Shown piece after piece: positions 44,701-54,877 of a stretch of 64,000 nt of DNA. The stretch spans positions 10,235,001 to 10,299,000 of the forward strand of contig OX335660.1 in the NCBI GenBank assembly GCA_946894095.1, read 5' to 3'. Below the pieces are notes generated by a model that saw only the letters and a program-made list of their open reading frames with translations, made no database searches and had not been told where the DNA came from. This DNA comes from Incurvaria masculella. Taxonomy: Eukaryota > Arthropoda > Insecta > Lepidoptera > Incurvariidae. A program made the position numbers and the translations under genes. How positions within the stretch are numbered: position 1 is the stretch's first letter; each line of letters starts with the position of its first letter.

Positions 44701-47700
44701 TACTAATGAACAGAACTCCATTGGCGATGAGAGTCACCGTTCAGAAGATCGACACAACTTCGACGAATCTGTAGACAGCAACAATGGTGGTGAATTTCAC
44801 ACATCTGCTGATGAATTCGATCGCACTTTCATCGTGAAATCACCCAAATTTGTATTTTTGGAAGATATTGAACGAGTGTCCTCTGTCCTATTGCCTGCAC
44901 AATCTCACGAACAAAATCAGACGGAATCACCTACATCCCCAATTATTGGAAGCTCTGTTAGAGTTAATAAGCGAAAACGCAAGGCTTTCTGTCGATCCCC
45001 AGTTATTAGGTACAGATACCGCAATAAAAACGACGAATCTCCTATTATTGGGCGAAAATATCAAGTTCGCCGATCCATGATTCAACAATATGAAAACGTT
45101 AGTGGTAAAAAAAATATTATTATAATATTAAAAATGCCATTTTACATTAAACAAATCGGGAAACCTAGAGGTTGACTATATGAAATCGAACAGAAAGCTG
45201 ATCAAATGCAAATAAAAATAAGAAATCGAGAATTCTGGAAAGTTCTTTGAAGTTTTCAAATCATCAGTTTAGTTAAAATTATTCTTATTAATCCCAAATA
45301 AGAAAACCAATCATCCATTATCCAAATGGTCAGTCATTGTCATGTGTATTGTTAGCAATGCTTCACTTTAAATTTGATGCATTAAAAACAAAGACAATCT
45401 GTCCTTACAATGCCAGAATGTGGTAAATGTTGGCACTTACCAAAGCAAAACAATACTTCCAACTAAATCAAATGTTTTCTGCACCTCCTTGTAGTTTTAG
45501 ATCTCCCTGAGCCTGCTACACAGCTCGCACTTTAAATTCCTTGTGGGACACAAAAGTGCTGCACAAAAAAAAAACAACCTAAACTTCCCTTATTCGTTTA
45601 TTTTTATTTTTATTAACAACAATTTCTAGTCATTTATGTGAGGCATTATATACTGATATTAATTAACTCTCACGGACCCACTAACCGTTATCTAGTCAGT
45701 AGTGGTCACTTATTTACTGAGTTACAATTTAAGTTCTGTTTTAACGTCATAACGAATTTGTACTTTGATACAGCATTTCAATAAGCCTAGTATTTATAAC
45801 CATAATATTTGTTTAGATTGATAACTTTATGTGGCAGCTTTAAGAATAGCTCTGTAAATTAGTTGTCTCACAAAGTGACTATGCAATGATTTCTAAATTA
45901 CAGACTGAAATGCAAGCATCTACCGAGCAATCATCTACACAGAAGGACCCCCTTACTCCAAATGTTCAATCAACTGAGATGAACACGATAAACAGTGACG
46001 AACCACGACTTTCAACGGTGGATCGGATGCAAACTGATGCCACTGAGCATGGAGACACTACTGAGATGCATACGATACAAACAGAGACGGCAGGGTCCCC
46101 TGGGATGCAAACGCTGCTAACAAACACCGAAGATTCTTTTGATTTGTCCACGATACAGACCAATATGGAATTCTCTCCTGAGAACAACGGTATGATTAAC
46201 AGAGAAGCGGGTGTTTCAGATTCAATTCAAACAGGACCAAACGAAATTAGAAATACAACTGCCACAGATATTAGAGATTCTTCTGATCAAAATGCAATGC
46301 AAACATGTCCACTCGCATCCACAGTCGCAGATGCCACATTTATGGAAGTAGATACTCCTAGTAAATCCGAAACACGTCTAGAGGGAAGATCGGTAAGAAC
46401 AACACTTTATAGTTATGGTCTAGGACACCACTTTACTTTTGGAGACTGTTCAGAGAGGTGGACATTTTGGGTCGCAAGAATGGAGCGAAAGGCGTGACGT
46501 CCGATGTCGGAGGGAATAACATTTCACAAGTGCCAGTCGTCAGGTTAAACACGGCATTACAGTTAAAGCGCTAGACGCCTATTTAAAAGAAATGGACGTT
46601 TGCATTTCGGTACCAACGCATTGCATTGTATTGCTATAGCCAACAACCACTGCCGAAATGATAACACCGTTTTCTGTCAAAAATACAAGCCAAGAAGCTT
46701 GTATTTTTCTTCGTGAAGCAAAGATATCGCTTGGAAACTTTTTCCCGTATAGTATCCATCTGACAATTACACGATCAGGAACATAGTTCTAACTAAATAA
46801 TTTATTATGAATTTATTTATTAACTATTTCGCTTTTATTAATTTCTTAATGATAAAAAATTAGACCTGATAACATTTTTAAATGAAACCGAAATGAATTT
46901 GAATTGAAATGAAATGAAATGTCCATCCATGCTAGTAATAAGCACGCCACCTCGCGCCACTGGCACATGAAAATCAAAGGGGGCGCGATTGGTTCGCAAT
47001 CTGGTTACTAGCAAGCGATCTACTAGCATTGACACAATATACATGTCACTGGCACATCTGAATCAGCTGCAGTCATGTTTTCGTGCGAGCTACTGGCATG
47101 TATCTGTGGTTTAAATCAACAACTTCTGCAGGTGTCTTTGCCGAAGCGTGCGCGCGGAGTGAGCACGGCGCCGTCGACTCGCCGCCGCCGCCGCCGCCGC
47201 CCGCGCGTGGCCTGGTACCACACCAAGGCACGCGCCACGCGCAGCTCGCCGCCGCTCACGCGCTCGCGCAACCACGGGACCGATGAGAGCACATCTAAGG
47301 CAAGTATAGGTTTCTAGCTGAGGTACCCGACTCCGCTCGGGTTAATGTCGTTTCGGACCGATGTCGGGCTGAATTCCACATGAGATACAAACTTTCATTC
47401 CATACAAACTTTCATACCCCTTTTAACCCTTTTCGAGTCTAATTTTCGCCACAAAAAGTAGTCTATGTCCTTTCCCATGGTCCAGATTATCTCTATATTA
47501 AAATTGTTTCAGCGGCTTAGGCGTGAAAACGCAACAGACGTACAGAGTTACTTTCGTTTTTATAATATTAATATGTATATGGATCTATGATCAGCTGAAA
47601 TATGAACAGCACGAAACTGAAGACATTCTTCAGTTTCGTGCTGTAGTGCGCTTGCGTCTCCATAGGACTGGAAATCAATACTCAAGCTGAGATAAATATG

Positions 47701-50550
47701 TAGTCGCAACTGGAACTAAAACTAACCGAAAGTAGTACTAACTCGTGTCAAAAGTGACATTTCGTCCATAAAATATTGTTTACGTAAGAAAGTACTACTT
47801 TTCGTTAGTTTTAATTTTGGTTTCGGCTATTTATCTCATAATGTTCCGAAACTTATATCAAAATACAAATAATTAATTACCAAGGTTCTGGGTTTTCAAC
47901 CGTAAACTCTAACTTGGCCGATATCGGTCGTGAAATCAATACAAAAACGAACCGTAGTGCAAAGAGCGTGCATGTTTTGACAGTACATATGACTGTACAT
48001 CCCAGCCAGCCTTCAAATAAGAGGTGCTGTTTTACAGGATCATTTTTTTCAGTACAGTACATTTTATTGACAAAAATATTAAAGTAAAAATGACAACATA
48101 CAGGTTTAGGAAATGATAACATCAATGCAATTGTTATCAAAAGTTCGCATAGTTGTCGGTTGTGATAGTGCTGCCGGACTAGGCTCTGCCCGTATCCCGG
48201 CTAGTTGAGTCATTTAGGGACTATATTTCGACATAGGATTTTAATTAGAGGAAGATCGACTGTTAATGGGTGCATTTCCTGACTGTAGTGCGTTGAGCGA
48301 TAGTAGAAAGGAGACGGAAGGACGTCGTTATGCAGCTCTTAAGAGCAATCGCAATGGTAGAACACAGAGAGATATTTGAGGATGTTTGAGGATCTGTAAA
48401 TTCTTGATTACTTCAGGGTCCTCGTCGAGATGACGTAGTCTTAAGATCCAAGCACGTACTTAGCTGAACCGTCCCACTGATCCAAACAATACTCCAAGAC
48501 CTTATATGGGCCTCGTAGAGGAGCAGTTTTTGGGCTGGCATGAAATACTAACGTTTATATTGAGGACTCCCAGATTTTCCAGGCTCAAGGGCAGGTAGGC
48601 GAACTTGCATTCCATGCCAGAGGTCATGCATTCAAATCCCCGCGATGTTCATGCATCACTTTCTTTAACTTTCTGTATTCGGAATTAATGTAAATCTGTA
48701 GGTCCCCTTACCCTGCCAGGGTTAAGCCCGCTCGGGTTGGTACCTTCTCATTGGGTGAAAAGATGTTTGTCAAGTGTTTCCATCCAGTTCGATGTAGCCG
48801 TGCTCATAAAGGGAAGGTCCTGGCTTGGCACCTCATTCCTTCGGGAATGCGATGTGTTGGTTCAACGTCATAATGTGGTTATGGTATTCGCCATCCATGT
48901 CGTCACATTAAAAAAATACGGGATGGTTAAACGGAATTAAAATCTTTGGCGTAAAATTGCAACATGGATAAAGAAAACCGCTGTCGCTTAGTAAGTCCCG
49001 CAACACAAAACGAATAATTTTATTATTTGTTTCAGATCTCGCCATCGCCGTCCCGAGAAAATCACCGAGCAATAGCGTCAACACACCCAGTAGAGCACTC
49101 ATCTCCTGGAGTTGAGGATTCGATTCCCATAAGCCCGAGAAATATGGATGACCTGTCGTCGATATGTGGAGACGACGATCGATTTACGGAACACAACTCA
49201 TCATCACCTCGGCGGAATTTCGCAGATCAAATACAAACAAGCTGTGTAAGTTGACGAAACATAAGAAAGTTAGTTGAGAGTTACTTTATATTTATTTATT
49301 AAAGCCCTTCTACCCGTAATCGGTGTTCTTATCTAATCGCGAGGTACCTCGCGTGAGCATGGTTTCACGGGGTGAGGTGTAAACTGTTTTGAGTACCTTT
49401 GGCCTTGGTACAGTCACCAATACCAGTCATAAAAAAATCACTCAAAACCTCACCAGAAAACCAATGACATACATACATTGAAATAAATTCAAATATGTTC
49501 CAGGAAACACCGCTGCATCTTGAAGACCAAGTGATGAGAAGAGCTCCTGACTCCAATTTTAACATTACATTTCGGAGCACAATGTCTAGAGAGTCAATAA
49601 GTAAATATCCGAGTGCTTCTACGCCCCAACCGAAAAAAACTCTCTCGACTATGTCTACTCCATCAAATAATTTTGAAAGTGTTACAGAAGTTGTCAGAGT
49701 TGAAATACATGAGCCTCCGCATCACGCAATGCACGCACAGAGAAATATAAATATTCGGCGGATGGCCATATCCCCGGCTCGAGCTTCTTCTTTGGTATCC
49801 CATTTAGCATCTGACGAAGAATTAGAAATGGTATCTTGTTCTAATAAAGAAGTGCATGTTTCACAAAATATGGCGGATATCGACTATATGGAAGCTGACT
49901 CCAGTCTACAATTATCATCTAAATATTCTGAAAATGAGATGTCTTTTGAAAAAAGTAACCTCGATATCAACGAGAACCAAGAACTCGAAGAACATGAAAA
50001 TATCACACCTAAACATATAAATTCTAATTTATTTGATGAAGAATCGGCAACAGATGATAGTATAGAAGACATACCTAGATATGTCCGCCAAAAGCTATCC
50101 ACTATTTCCGAAGAGAGAGCAACATTATCTAATAGTGGAGATAACCCAGAAGCAGAGTTTCTAGGAACAGAAGGTGATGGAATAAATGTTGAAAAAGGAA
50201 CCAAACATAGTGAAGAGGAAATACAAGCTGAAAATTGCGGAAACACTAGCCATAAAGGCGGAAGTGCAAGGCAATCAAAAAACTCACCCCAAAACTATCA
50301 AGATGCGAGTATAATTGACGGACTTAACATTTCTACAGACCTAGACTCACGTATCGGTGACCAAACTGCTTCAGATGGTAGTTTTTCTTCAAAAACATCA
50401 GAGGATTTTGATTGTAAGATGGATATTTTTCCGAAAGGAAAACATTTTGAATCTAAGCGGATGATACAGGTGTTTTGTAGCCTTTCAAAATTCCCTCGTT
50501 TAGATAAACAAGTTAAGGAGTTTTGGAAGGAAAAGGAGGGAAGACAATAA
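41670..50550 (+). CDS. Divergent kleisin (Rad21/Rec8 N-terminal domain)
   Basis: Eight exons join in consistent phase to 910 codons: 41670-41785, 42470-42594, 42996-43052, 44577-45097, 45904-46392, 47132-47299, 49036-49245, 49504-50550. Residues 1-99 match the Rad21/Rec8 N-terminal domain, which grips the SMC3 coiled coil: an FFKERWLRRGGRFCEVWLAA start, an ASLRLASALVLGTARR helix like the family's LRLS..L..GVVR, and ELADELLHSCSLVLERLD. The rest is acidic, Ser/Thr-rich and presumably disordered. No C-terminal winged helix (needed to bind SMC1) is visible in the last exon or downstream. Likely a meiotic Rec8- or C(2)M-like cohesin subunit in the nucleus; family level is well supported for the N-terminus, the exact ortholog and the 3' end are not. 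Confidence 0.72.
41945..42245 (+). mobile_element. SINE copy in kleisin intron 1
   Basis: A tRNA-like B box GTGGGTTCAAATCC (41979-41992), then the shared body TCTGAGTTGGATAAGTGCAT, CTACTAGGTGGTAGGATTAA and GCGTTAGAGTGTATCATGAC are seen. The right end is interrupted by the MITE at 42246. Confidence 0.7.
42246..42419. mobile_element. MITE with CTATTCCTGGAATTCCG ends, copy 2
   Basis: Ends GGTCTATTCCTGGAATTCCG and CGGAATTCTGGGAATAGAG are inverted, and CTGCAG flanks both sides as a possible target duplication. It lies inside a SINE and ends about 50 bp before the kleisin exon 2 acceptor. Confidence 0.75.
42470..42594 (+). CDS. Kleisin exon 2
   Basis: Acceptor GTGATTTCAG, donor CACA|GTGAGT. It completes Ser39 and encodes ADLAQLLAPPPHRPRASLRL and ASALVLGTARRARELADELL. 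The GC-rich exon is 125 bp and leaves in phase 1. The helix pattern matches the second half of the kleisin N-terminal domain. Confidence 0.78.
42620..42746 (-). mobile_element. Truncated TTAA element
   Basis: Only one end of the family seen at 33607-34189 remains: CTAGTTCGATCAAATAAAGC, GAAATATGGGCGTGATCTTC and TTGGCCCACC followed by TTAA at 42743-42746. It starts 25 bp after the kleisin exon 2 donor. Confidence 0.65.
42996..43052 (+). CDS. Kleisin exon 3 (57 bp)
   Basis: Acceptor TATTTTTCAG, donor CACTG|GTAGCT. It encodes CSLVLERLDKRNKFETIT, closing the N-terminal domain with the helix that in Rec8 reads like ILERL. Phase 1 in and out. Found by phase and homology, since it is too short to stand as an open frame. 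Confidence 0.7.
43236..43590 (-). mobile_element. SINE with 5S rRNA-like head
   Basis: Poly-T near 43230-43238 is the tail. The body (GACTGGACATGGATGGCTAA, CCAGGACCTTCCTTATATTG, CCAACCCGGGCGGGATAAAC) leads to a head 43527-43573 that is nearly the exact complement of 5S rRNA from the internal control region (GGTCACCCATCCAAGA and GTTGCTTAACTTCGG). This differs from the tRNA head of other copies. Confidence 0.7.
43838..44052. mobile_element. MITE with ~85-bp inverted repeats
   Basis: Left arm TTCACGAAGTCTAGTG to AAAGTGTGCGTAAGAGCGAG and CTCGGG, right arm the complement, loop about 30 bp. Inner arm parts are almost identical, implying recent activity. It lies in kleisin intron 3. Confidence 0.8.
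44577..45097 (+). CDS. Kleisin exon 4, acidic linker
   Basis: Acceptor CATATTACAG; donor AAC|GTTAGT gives the phase-0 exit needed by exon 5. 521 bp encode an acidic, Ser-rich segment (DETRENPSSEQTSRVESK), then VKSPKFVFLEDIERVSSVLL and a basic, repeated SPIIG/SPVIR motif (ESPTSPIIGSSVR, CRSPVIRYRYR, ESPIIGRKYQVRR). The SP(I/V)I motifs may be short binding sites or phosphosites. Confidence 0.65.
45904..46392 (+). CDS. Kleisin exon 5, Met-Gln-Thr repeat region
   Basis: Acceptor CTAAATTACAG and donor TCG|GTAAGA, phase 0 both ends, 163 codons. It holds degenerate repeats of an (M/I)QT core with acidic spacers (RMQTDATEHG, MHTIQTETAG, GMQTLLTNTED, TIQTNMEFSP, SIQTGPNE, AMQTCP). Composition suggests disorder. 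An in-frame ATG lies just upstream but the acceptor at 45903 fits better than a start. Confidence 0.62.
46393..47131. other. Kleisin intron 5
   Basis: No recognisable repeat or exon. It contains CATCCATGCTAGTAATAAGC and a GAAATGAAATGAAATG run near 46900-46920. The gaps 43053-43235, 44053-44576 and 45098-45903 (introns 3 and 4) likewise show nothing beyond the MITE already listed. Confidence 0.5.
47132..47299 (+). CDS. Kleisin exon 6, basic segment, GC-AG donor
   Basis: Acceptor AACTTCTGCAG; the exit is AAG|GCAAGT, a textbook GC-AG donor, in phase 0. 56 codons encode VSLPKRARGVSTAPSTR, a run of seven Arg from a GCC-type trinucleotide stretch, then RVAWYHTKARATRSSPPLTR. The basic run could be a nuclear localisation signal. 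The nearby GT alternative (47305) would put exon 7 out of frame. Confidence 0.6.
47684..47839. mobile_element. MITE, non-expanded relative of the SoxD-intron minisatellite
   Basis: Ends CAAGCTGAGATAAATATGTA and TATGAGATAAATAGCCGAAA (reverse strand) are inverted copies, extending through CTAACCGAAAGTAGTACT. It is the ancestral-looking form of the element at 2281-2695. 47300-47683 (kleisin intron 6) shows nothing else; 47840-48599 likewise. Confidence 0.75.
48600..48915 (+). mobile_element. SINE copy in kleisin intron 6
   Basis: Blocks CATTCCATGCCAGAGGTCAT, AAATCCCCGCGATGTTCATG, GGTCCCCTTACCC, CTCGGGTTGGTACC, GTTTCCATCCAGTTCGATG and a short A-run (48909-48915) match the SINE in order. Confidence 0.7.
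49036..49245 (+). CDS. Kleisin exon 7
   Basis: Acceptor TTTGTTTCAG and donor TGT|GTAAGT, phase 0 both ends, 70 codons. It encodes ISPSPSRENHRAIASTHPVE, SPRNMDDLSSICGDDDR and ADQIQTSC, again containing the IQT motif of exon 5. The strong splice sites and phase agreement are the main support. Confidence 0.62.
49504..50550 (+). CDS. Kleisin terminal exon (348 residues)
   Basis: Acceptor ATATGTTCCAG; stop TAA at 50548-50550 overlaps AATAAA (50546-50551). The sequence is acidic and Ser-rich (for example DDSIEDIPRYVRQKLSTIS) and ends with a basic FPRLDKQVKEFWKEKEGRQ. There is no match to the kleisin winged helix. A weak donor (ATACAG|GTGTTT at 50469) could instead lead to further exons beyond those I can see, so the 3' end is provisional. 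Confidence 0.6.
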   Translation, partial: ETPLHLEDQVMRRAPDSNFNITFRSTMSRESISKYPSASTPQPKKTLSTMSTPSNNFESVTEVVRVEIHEPPHHAMHAQRNINIRRMAISPARASSLVSHLASDEELEMVSCSNKEVHVSQNMADIDYMEADSSLQLSSKYSENEMSFEKSNLDINENQELEEHENITPKHINSNLFDEESATDDSIEDIPRYVRQKLSTISEERATLSNSGDNPEAEFLGTEGDGINVEKGTKHSEEEIQAENCGNTSHKGGSARQSKNSPQNYQDASIIDGLNISTDLDSRIGDQTASDGSFSSKTSEDFDCKMDIFPKGKHFESKRMIQVFCSLSKFPRLDKQVKEFWKEKEGRQ

Positions 50551-52501
50551 AACTACAAGCGATTCGAAACGTTCGATAGTTCGCAAACTAAATCTAGATG
50601 GCGCGTGCCATCTTGTAATAGATAGGTAGGTAGGAATTGTATCGATTAGAAAGTATTCGAAAAATTGGTTGGCTGACGTAAATCTTAAGAGCACTGGAGG
50701 ACCAAAGGTCGCAAGGACGAATCCTGCTTAAATTCAGTCCAGACTAAATTGTTTTCAAATCTTAATCAGGCTATATTTCTGTCTAACCTCAAATTAGTTC
50801 CAACTGAATTTTGCACACACAGAAATCACAAGGAACATGAATTACTGAATATATTTACGTGAAAGGTGTTTCGAAAAGCTCGCTAGTTATTCAAAGGAAT
50901 CTAGATGGTGCTAGCGCCTGAAAGTTGAAATCAAATGAAAGGCAGTTCCGACCCACACAAAATAGTTTATACACATTACGTAAACAGTTCGTTATAAATC
51001 TTGAAATAACTAAATGTAGCGAGTTGAGTATTTGTGAAAGAACTAGGGCGTCATTTAGAGCATGAATGTAGGGGTTATTTCGAATGTATATTTACATACA
51101 TACCTTCACGCCGCTTTCCCGGAGGGATAGGAACCCTGAGTCTAGAAACCTGCTTTTAGTGATTTTCGTGGCATTTTTTTTGACGGAAAACCTTGATTAC
51201 TAAAAAAAAACTAAGCTCCGGAATCTATTCATTAAAAAAATCGCTTTGAAAACCGCTGTAAAAGTGGTTTTTCAGTCTCAGGATTCCTGATTCCTGGTTA
51301 CGAAATTGCAGAAATAGGCCTACTTATCTTTTCTTTAGTATTATGTAAAGTGGGCAACATACCCAAGTTGCTGGAAATTTCTAAAGCGAAAGATGAAAAG
51401 ACAAAATACCTTGACTTCTTGGCAACTCTTGATTTGCAGAAATTTTAAGGGGGACTATAGAAACAATCATTGTTTAAAGCATATATTATTTAACTGTATA
51501 TACAACCCTACGAAAACACCTCTCTAGGCAGATAAGACAAAAAAATCGTTCATTTTCACTTTATACGGGAAGTGGATAGTTTGGTCTGTGTTCCACTGTA
51601 CATCGATTTGGTGGCGGTACATTCTCCTAGGCCGCTCAGCTACTGATCACTTCTGCTCTGTAAATAAGTTTCGTTATTCCTTCATCACCCGTTTTTTTCA
51701 CTCCGTTCTCGATTCTCGTCACAACATCATTTTTCTATTGACACTGCTCTCTAAAACACTTTATGATTATGTTTTTTTATTAGTTGACATTTATCATAAA
51801 TATATTTAAAACAAATATTAACGGTGAATTATCATAGTATTTACATCTGAATATTTTTATAGATGCAAGCATGTGAAGGATGCGTCAAGAACATAGTTTG
51901 ATAGAAGTAGAAGTAGTGAAAAAACAAAAGTCTTAAGTAGACGTTTAATTGTAAAAAAAAATCTAGCAGTTCTTTTTGTTTATTCATGATTCTTATACTT
52001 AATTTGTAAAAAGTTATGGCATTTTGACTATTTAGAAAAAACAACAAAATATATAGGTTAGGTTGGTTTAGGGTAGAATATTTATGCTGCCAAGCCTGGG
52101 CACATGGATACTTAACTTTACGTAGTGCATACTATATTACATTTACTGTATTGTACTTTACTCTATTACATTTAAAAATTAGTGCTATATTACAGACTTA
52201 TAACTATATCATCTGTCATATAGAATTTTGGAGACACCGTCCTAAAATACTGAAGAATCCCTCCAATTGTCTTTGTATTATTTTCTAAAAACGCTGTGCT
52301 CCAAAATACGGTTTTATTTACTTCCTTGCCCATTCCACCTCCTTGCCACCGGTTATTGAAGCAGTTGAATATTTAATCGAATCAATAAAACCGTGAATGA
52401 ATGGCTAATATATCACTTACTGTTATGAGATCAGCCTCACAACCGCATTCATGACGGGAATCGGCCGGTTTTGATTAAAAAAATAAACATTCATGAAAAT
52501 A
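50551..52501. other. Downstream flank of kleisin
   Basis: A diverged copy of the CTATTCCTGG MITE occupies 51100-51330 (AACCTTGATTAC, GAAAACCGCTGTAAAAG, CAGGATTCCTGATT). The rest is AT-rich. No winged-helix exon for the kleisin was found on the plus strand in this stretch. Confidence 0.5.
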
Positions 52502-52708
52502 AAAAAATCAGCAAAGTACGAGTCGGACCTTTCATTTTTATTATTTACCTATTTGTTGTTATTGCGGCAATTAACACTCTGTGAAAATTTAAACTGCCTA
52601 CCTATTACGGTTCATGAGATACAGCCTTGCGACAGACGGCCGGACGGACGGGTGGACAGTGGAGGCAGTCTTAGTAATAGGGTTCTATTGGCACCCTTTG
52701 GGTGATTT
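52502..52708 (-). mobile_element. Lepidopteran GGTTCCG-family repeat, third copy
   Basis: Reverse copy with AGTACGAGTCGGACC, ATTTGTTGTTATTGCGGCAA, TTACGGTTCATGAGATACAG and GGGTTCTATTGGCACCC in order. Deleted in the middle relative to 7411-7715. Confidence 0.7.
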
Positions 52709-52734
52709 TTAAGAAGACTTGAATATCTCCAACT

Positions 52735-52880
52735 TTATCCTTTTTAACCGACTTCAAAAAAAGGAGGAGGTTATCAAGTCGTCTGTATGTTTTTTTTTTT
52801 TTTTTTTGTTTTTTTTTTATGTTTGTTACCTCATAACTTTTGCCTGGGTGAACCGATTTTGATGATTTTTTTTTTTTATC
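52735..52880 (+). mobile_element. Fragment related to the composite element
   Basis: AACCGACTTCAAAAAAAGGA, a long T run and GCCTGGGTGAACCGATTTTG correspond to the right part of 32645-33177 in reverse. The same sequence is widespread in lepidopteran DNA, often at ends of retroelements. Confidence 0.5.
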
Positions 52881-54877
52881 GGCACGATAATATATTTAGT
52901 ATCAATCATGGCATAAACATTTAAAATACTTTCTTATTACTTCCCGGGACGTGAGGTCTCGACAAATTATGATATTTTTGATACTTTAACATGGATTGAG
53001 GAAGTGGTAATTTCTTTTGCATCTGTATTTTCTCTCCCGCTCCATCACCCGATGGGTGCGAAGTTGGGGAAAGTGACTGATTTTCTTCATTACATACGCG
53101 GGCGGAGCCACGGTAAATACACCCTCCATATTATTATTGCATCGACTATCACGAGATAGCGAGTTTAGAGTTATTTAATTAAAATTTTGCTTAATAAGTT
53201 CTCTAGGCGACTAGGCAACAAGAGATTTTATAAACAGTCCGTGAGAATCTCGTTTCGCGTCATTGACACACTTACACTTTTTATTATTCTGTGACTTGGC
53301 TAGCAAGTTGAAATCACATATCTGAAACGTATCTGCATTAGATTGCATTAATTTGGCTCAGAGTTGGTTCACCCCAACGGTTCTAGCAGATTTCATGTGT
53401 GGGATAAAATGGTGACAGACCTGGGCTTTATAAAATGTTACTGTAAACATGCTCGTTGTTATAACTCGTTGGAATCCGATTTGTGTATCTCTATTCTCTT
53501 AATCATAGCAGGAATATTCGTATTTTACATTTTTTTATGAATTGGACACATTAGCCGACACCAGCTTCCGAAAGATTAAGTGCCATACAAGAATCTTCCA
53601 TTTATAATCTTCACTTTATTGAGCTGTTTGCTATAATCATTATAATTTTATTATATTACTTGTTTTCGTTGTTCTTATACTTCCTTTCGTTGTTATTTGG
53701 TTGTTTTGTTTGTTCTAATTATTTAGTTATGGAAAGTGGTATGCCAAAATACGTATTCATTTAGATTTAATCTTTCCATTCCGTTTACTTATGAATAAAC
53801 TACAGTTCCAATTGACTTGATATTTAGTAGATATTATCAGGACATTATTAGCTACGTCTGCCCGTTTTTTTTCAAAAATAATAGCTTAGATAACATTACT
53901 AACATAACAAATAATTGTGTATGAAGGTTCACATCTTTCTGTTATTAAATTCAGTTTTTATTAAAAACGCAAATAATAGTTGCCTGATATTAGTACCAAA
54001 TATCATGTAAATATGAATCGTGGTATTCAAATGATTGGCAAACTTTGTATGTACAAGATAGATTTCCATTTAGGAAGGGCTTTTATAAGTACATAAAAAC
54101 CCTCAATATTATCTATTGTCCTGTATCTGTATCTGTGCCCTGAAAGGGATTCTTTAACGCTGGCATGACCTTCAGTTTCTTACGCTCTTCGAAACCGAAA
54201 TCACATTCTTTAAAAGTTCGGGTAATATGTATGATAAGTACAAAAATCAACTGCTAACTAGAAAAATCAACGGATTGTTTTCCCCTGCAATGTTCTCAAC
54301 AGACACATCACATATTAATTTAATTTAAGAGCCATCGGAATCAGACATTAGCAGGTACACACACAGCCTCCATGGCATGGCCTTTATTAACGGCATTCGA
54401 ATTTCAAACTCGCGCGGCCTTGTCAAAACATTCGTGTGTTCTCAGCGTCACGCGTTCGGCATCAATTATTGTGGGATAATCAATTGTAATCACGAAATTA
54501 AACAATGATTTTGTTCGACATAGAGATGATTATCGGGAATTGGCAATTTGAGATGACATTTAGCGGAGAGTCGCGTCTGGTCACGTCGAGTTGCGAGATT
54601 CGTTTGTGCGGAATTTTCAGATAAATGGCTTAAAAGTCTTCAAAGCAGAAGATTCTAAAATGGGTTTTAATTATCATACCGTTTCTCGCTCATGAGGGAG
54701 GTAGACAATAGTTTGAAAGAACAAAACCTGTAATTATTTAGAATGGAAGAGACCTACAGCTTAACATTGACTTAGCATCATGAAGATTCTTTTTCCAATG
54801 AAAAAGCACATTTAGTGGACTATAATGCAGTCGCTACTTAATAGAATGTACCACATAGGTTCAAGGCGGGGTTCAAC
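52881..54877. other. Single-copy intergenic DNA with a possible enhancer
   Basis: No coding exon supported. The block 54310-54660 has balanced GC, AACAATG and ATTATTG Sox-like sites and TAATCAATTG homeodomain-like sites, and contains no family repeat, so it is a candidate conserved non-coding element. 53000-53110 is a second GC-richer patch. Confidence 0.35.

Noticed and set aside
45886..45903. ATG at 45886 as start of a separate gene
   Set aside because: The bases CTAAATTACAG just before 45904 form an acceptor that fits the phase of the upstream kleisin exon, so the ATG is intronic.
47083..47286. Alternative frame of kleisin exon 6 with a poly-Pro run
   Set aside because: It comes from reading the same GCC-type trinucleotide run in another frame; only the poly-Arg frame agrees with the neighbouring exons' phase.
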